A DNA stretch of 6,885 bases, taken from the NCBI GenBank assembly GCA_947460915.1, contig CANHKJ010000165.1, positions 1 to 6,885 of the forward strand, in the 5' to 3' direction. The position numbers and the translations under genes were made by a program. This DNA is from Verrucomicrobiia bacterium. Its GTDB lineage: Bacteria > Verrucomicrobiota > Verrucomicrobiia > Verrucomicrobiales > Akkermansiaceae. Below the pieces are notes generated by a model. That model ran no database searches. It was given only the letters and a program-made list of their open reading frames with translations, and was not told the DNA's origin. Positions 6,040 through 6,885 of the stretch are shown here, in pieces; position 1 is the stretch's first letter; each line of letters begins with the position of its first letter.

Positions 6040-6885
6040 TTAGGGTGCGCTAACTTTGAGACGGATGAATTCTTTTTTGCTGTTACCGAAGGGCACAGAA
6101 CTACGATACTGCACCGTCTCAGTGCCATCGTTGTTATGAATAGCGGCGCCGAACTCAATCAAATGCGGAGTACCACTTTCTTCGTTCCAGCTATCGAGGC
6201 TATCAGAAATTTGCGGCGCATATTCGATGCCCGCTTCTTTGAGTCGACGACGGAAGCTCAAGGCGAGGTATTCATTCGCGCCTACGGTGACTCTCGTTGC
6301 CACTACAGGTGATGGCCCTGCGATCAAGGGATTGAGATTCAAGGCATACTCAAGCAGGTTATTTAAGCCATCGCCATCCGGGTCAGCGGAGCTACCGGAA
6401 ACGCTGGTATCGGCAAGCTGTGTGGCGTTGAAATACTGATTGCGCCATGCGGATGCGAGATAGGTGTGAGTGATGTTGATGGTAACATCGACTGGCTCTG
6501 CTGCGAGGAAATTGCTATTACCTAATTGCGTAGCGCGAACGGTTACAGGCCCTACCACCAGGGGAACGAGTTGATTGCTCTCGAAGTTTACTAGGCCAGA
6601 AATCACCGACAGATTCACTGGCAATTCAGAACTCGCCGTAGCACTGAGGCTTAAGCCCGTGCCATCGAGTGGGTAGCTTGCAGGAGGCGTGAAATCAATG
6701 GTCTGAGTAGCAGCCGCAATGACTAGCGTGCTATTGGCAGTGCCTTGGTAGTTCGCATCACTGATCGTAGCGTTGACTGTGTAGCTTCCGGCATTCGTCG
6801 GTGCGGTAGCGCTGCCATTGTAGGTAAGATTGACTGTTAGTCCTTCGGGCGTAGTGGTGGCGGATGCTGCTTTCGTAGAGCCGTC
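6040..6885 (-). CDS. Secreted MBG-repeat protein with C-terminal DPDGDG module, 5'-partial
   Basis: The minus-strand frame is open from base 6885 and stops with TAA at 6042-6040, giving 281 residues in the window (numbered from 6885). The TTG at 6624 lies inside an unbroken strand-rich domain and is not a start. Residues about 14-60 (TVNLTYNGSATAPTNAGSYT, then NYQGTANSTLVI) form an MBG-type repeat of the kind seen in large bacterial adhesins. Residues about 61-135 (TQTIDF, LSATASSELPV, VTVRATQLGNSNF) form a linked Ig-like domain. Residues about 143-281 are the C-terminal module: SAWRNQYF, DPDGDGLNNLLEYALNLNP (from 168), LALSFRRRL, then FIRLKVSAP at the stop. No Cys, transmembrane segment or PEP-CTERM tail is visible. 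Probably a surface or secreted adhesin-like protein; the N-terminus and any catalytic domain lie outside the window. Confidence 0.88.
   Translation of the reverse strand, partial: DGSTKAASATTTPEGLTVNLTYNGSATAPTNAGSYTVNATISDANYQGTANSTLVIAAATQTIDFTPPASYPLDGTGLSLSATASSELPVNLSVISGLVNFESNQLVPLVVGPVTVRATQLGNSNFLAAEPVDVTINITHTYLASAWRNQYFNATQLADTSVSGSSADPDGDGLNNLLEYALNLNPLIAGPSPVVATRVTVGANEYLALSFRRRLKEAGIEYAPQISDSLDSWNEESGTPHLIEFGAAIHNNDGTETVQYRSSVPFGNSKKEFIRLKVSAP
6480..6885 (-). other. MBG-type repeat and adjoining Ig-like domain
   Basis: The pattern Y-N-G-x-x-x-x-P-T-N-A-G-S-Y-T-V, then I-x-D-x-N-Y-x-G, then STLVI, is the classic MBG-type repeat ending. It is followed at once by TQTIDF and a SELPVNLSVISG strand, then a QLVPLVVGPVTVRATQLGN strand pair. 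This order, an MBG-type repeat then a (Q)-x-I-x-F Ig-like domain, is common in long repetitive surface proteins. More MBG copies are likely beyond the right edge. Confidence 0.75.

Noticed and set aside
6040..6053. Short palindrome (ttag, 6-base loop, ctaa) as a terminator
   Set aside because: A 4-bp AT-containing stem without a U-tract is too weak, and it lies inside the coding end of the minus-strand gene.
6622..6624. TTG as a start codon of the minus-strand gene
   Set aside because: The frame is open to base 6885 and the upstream codons encode a well-formed MBG-type repeat and the start of the Ig-like domain.

Overview
The window holds the 3' parts of two large secreted or cell-surface protein genes in convergent orientation. 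Both are cut by the window edges and only 15 bp separates their stop codons. I see no RNA gene, mobile element, CRISPR array or metabolic gene. The module set is typical of secreted proteins of the Verrucomicrobiota (PVC group): discoidin-like repeats, lamin-tail domain, chitobiase-C-type strands, CotH kinase-like domain, an MBG-type repeat, and a C-terminal DPDGDG-(x)2-NLLEYA module. That assignment rests on remembered family architecture, not on a search. Base composition looks close to even, perhaps slightly GC-rich (by eye).

Left and centre (1-6024, plus strand): one uninterrupted frame of 2007 codons plus stop, open at the left edge. The order is: end of one discoidin-like repeat, two complete discoidin-like repeats, an Ig-like strand domain, a lamin-tail domain, a chitobiase-C-type domain, a CotH kinase-like domain, a second chitobiase-C-type domain split by a galactose-binding-like beta-sandwich, a conserved unnamed module (RINGMG/FVNTG), an Ig-like segment, a second unnamed module, and the C-terminal DPDGDG module. 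The protein looks like a very large extracellular binding protein carrying a kinase-like core. Its signal peptide, if present, lies outside the window.

Right (6040-6885, minus strand): the last 281 codons of a second protein, open at the right edge. It has an MBG-type repeat, a second Ig-like strand domain, and the same C-terminal module as the first protein.

The two proteins share only the C-terminal module among the parts visible. A shared export, anchoring or calcium-binding role for it is the simplest inference, but it is not shown by the sequence. The most notable points are this shared module, the altered catalytic region of the CotH domain, and two conserved modules to which I cannot assign a name.
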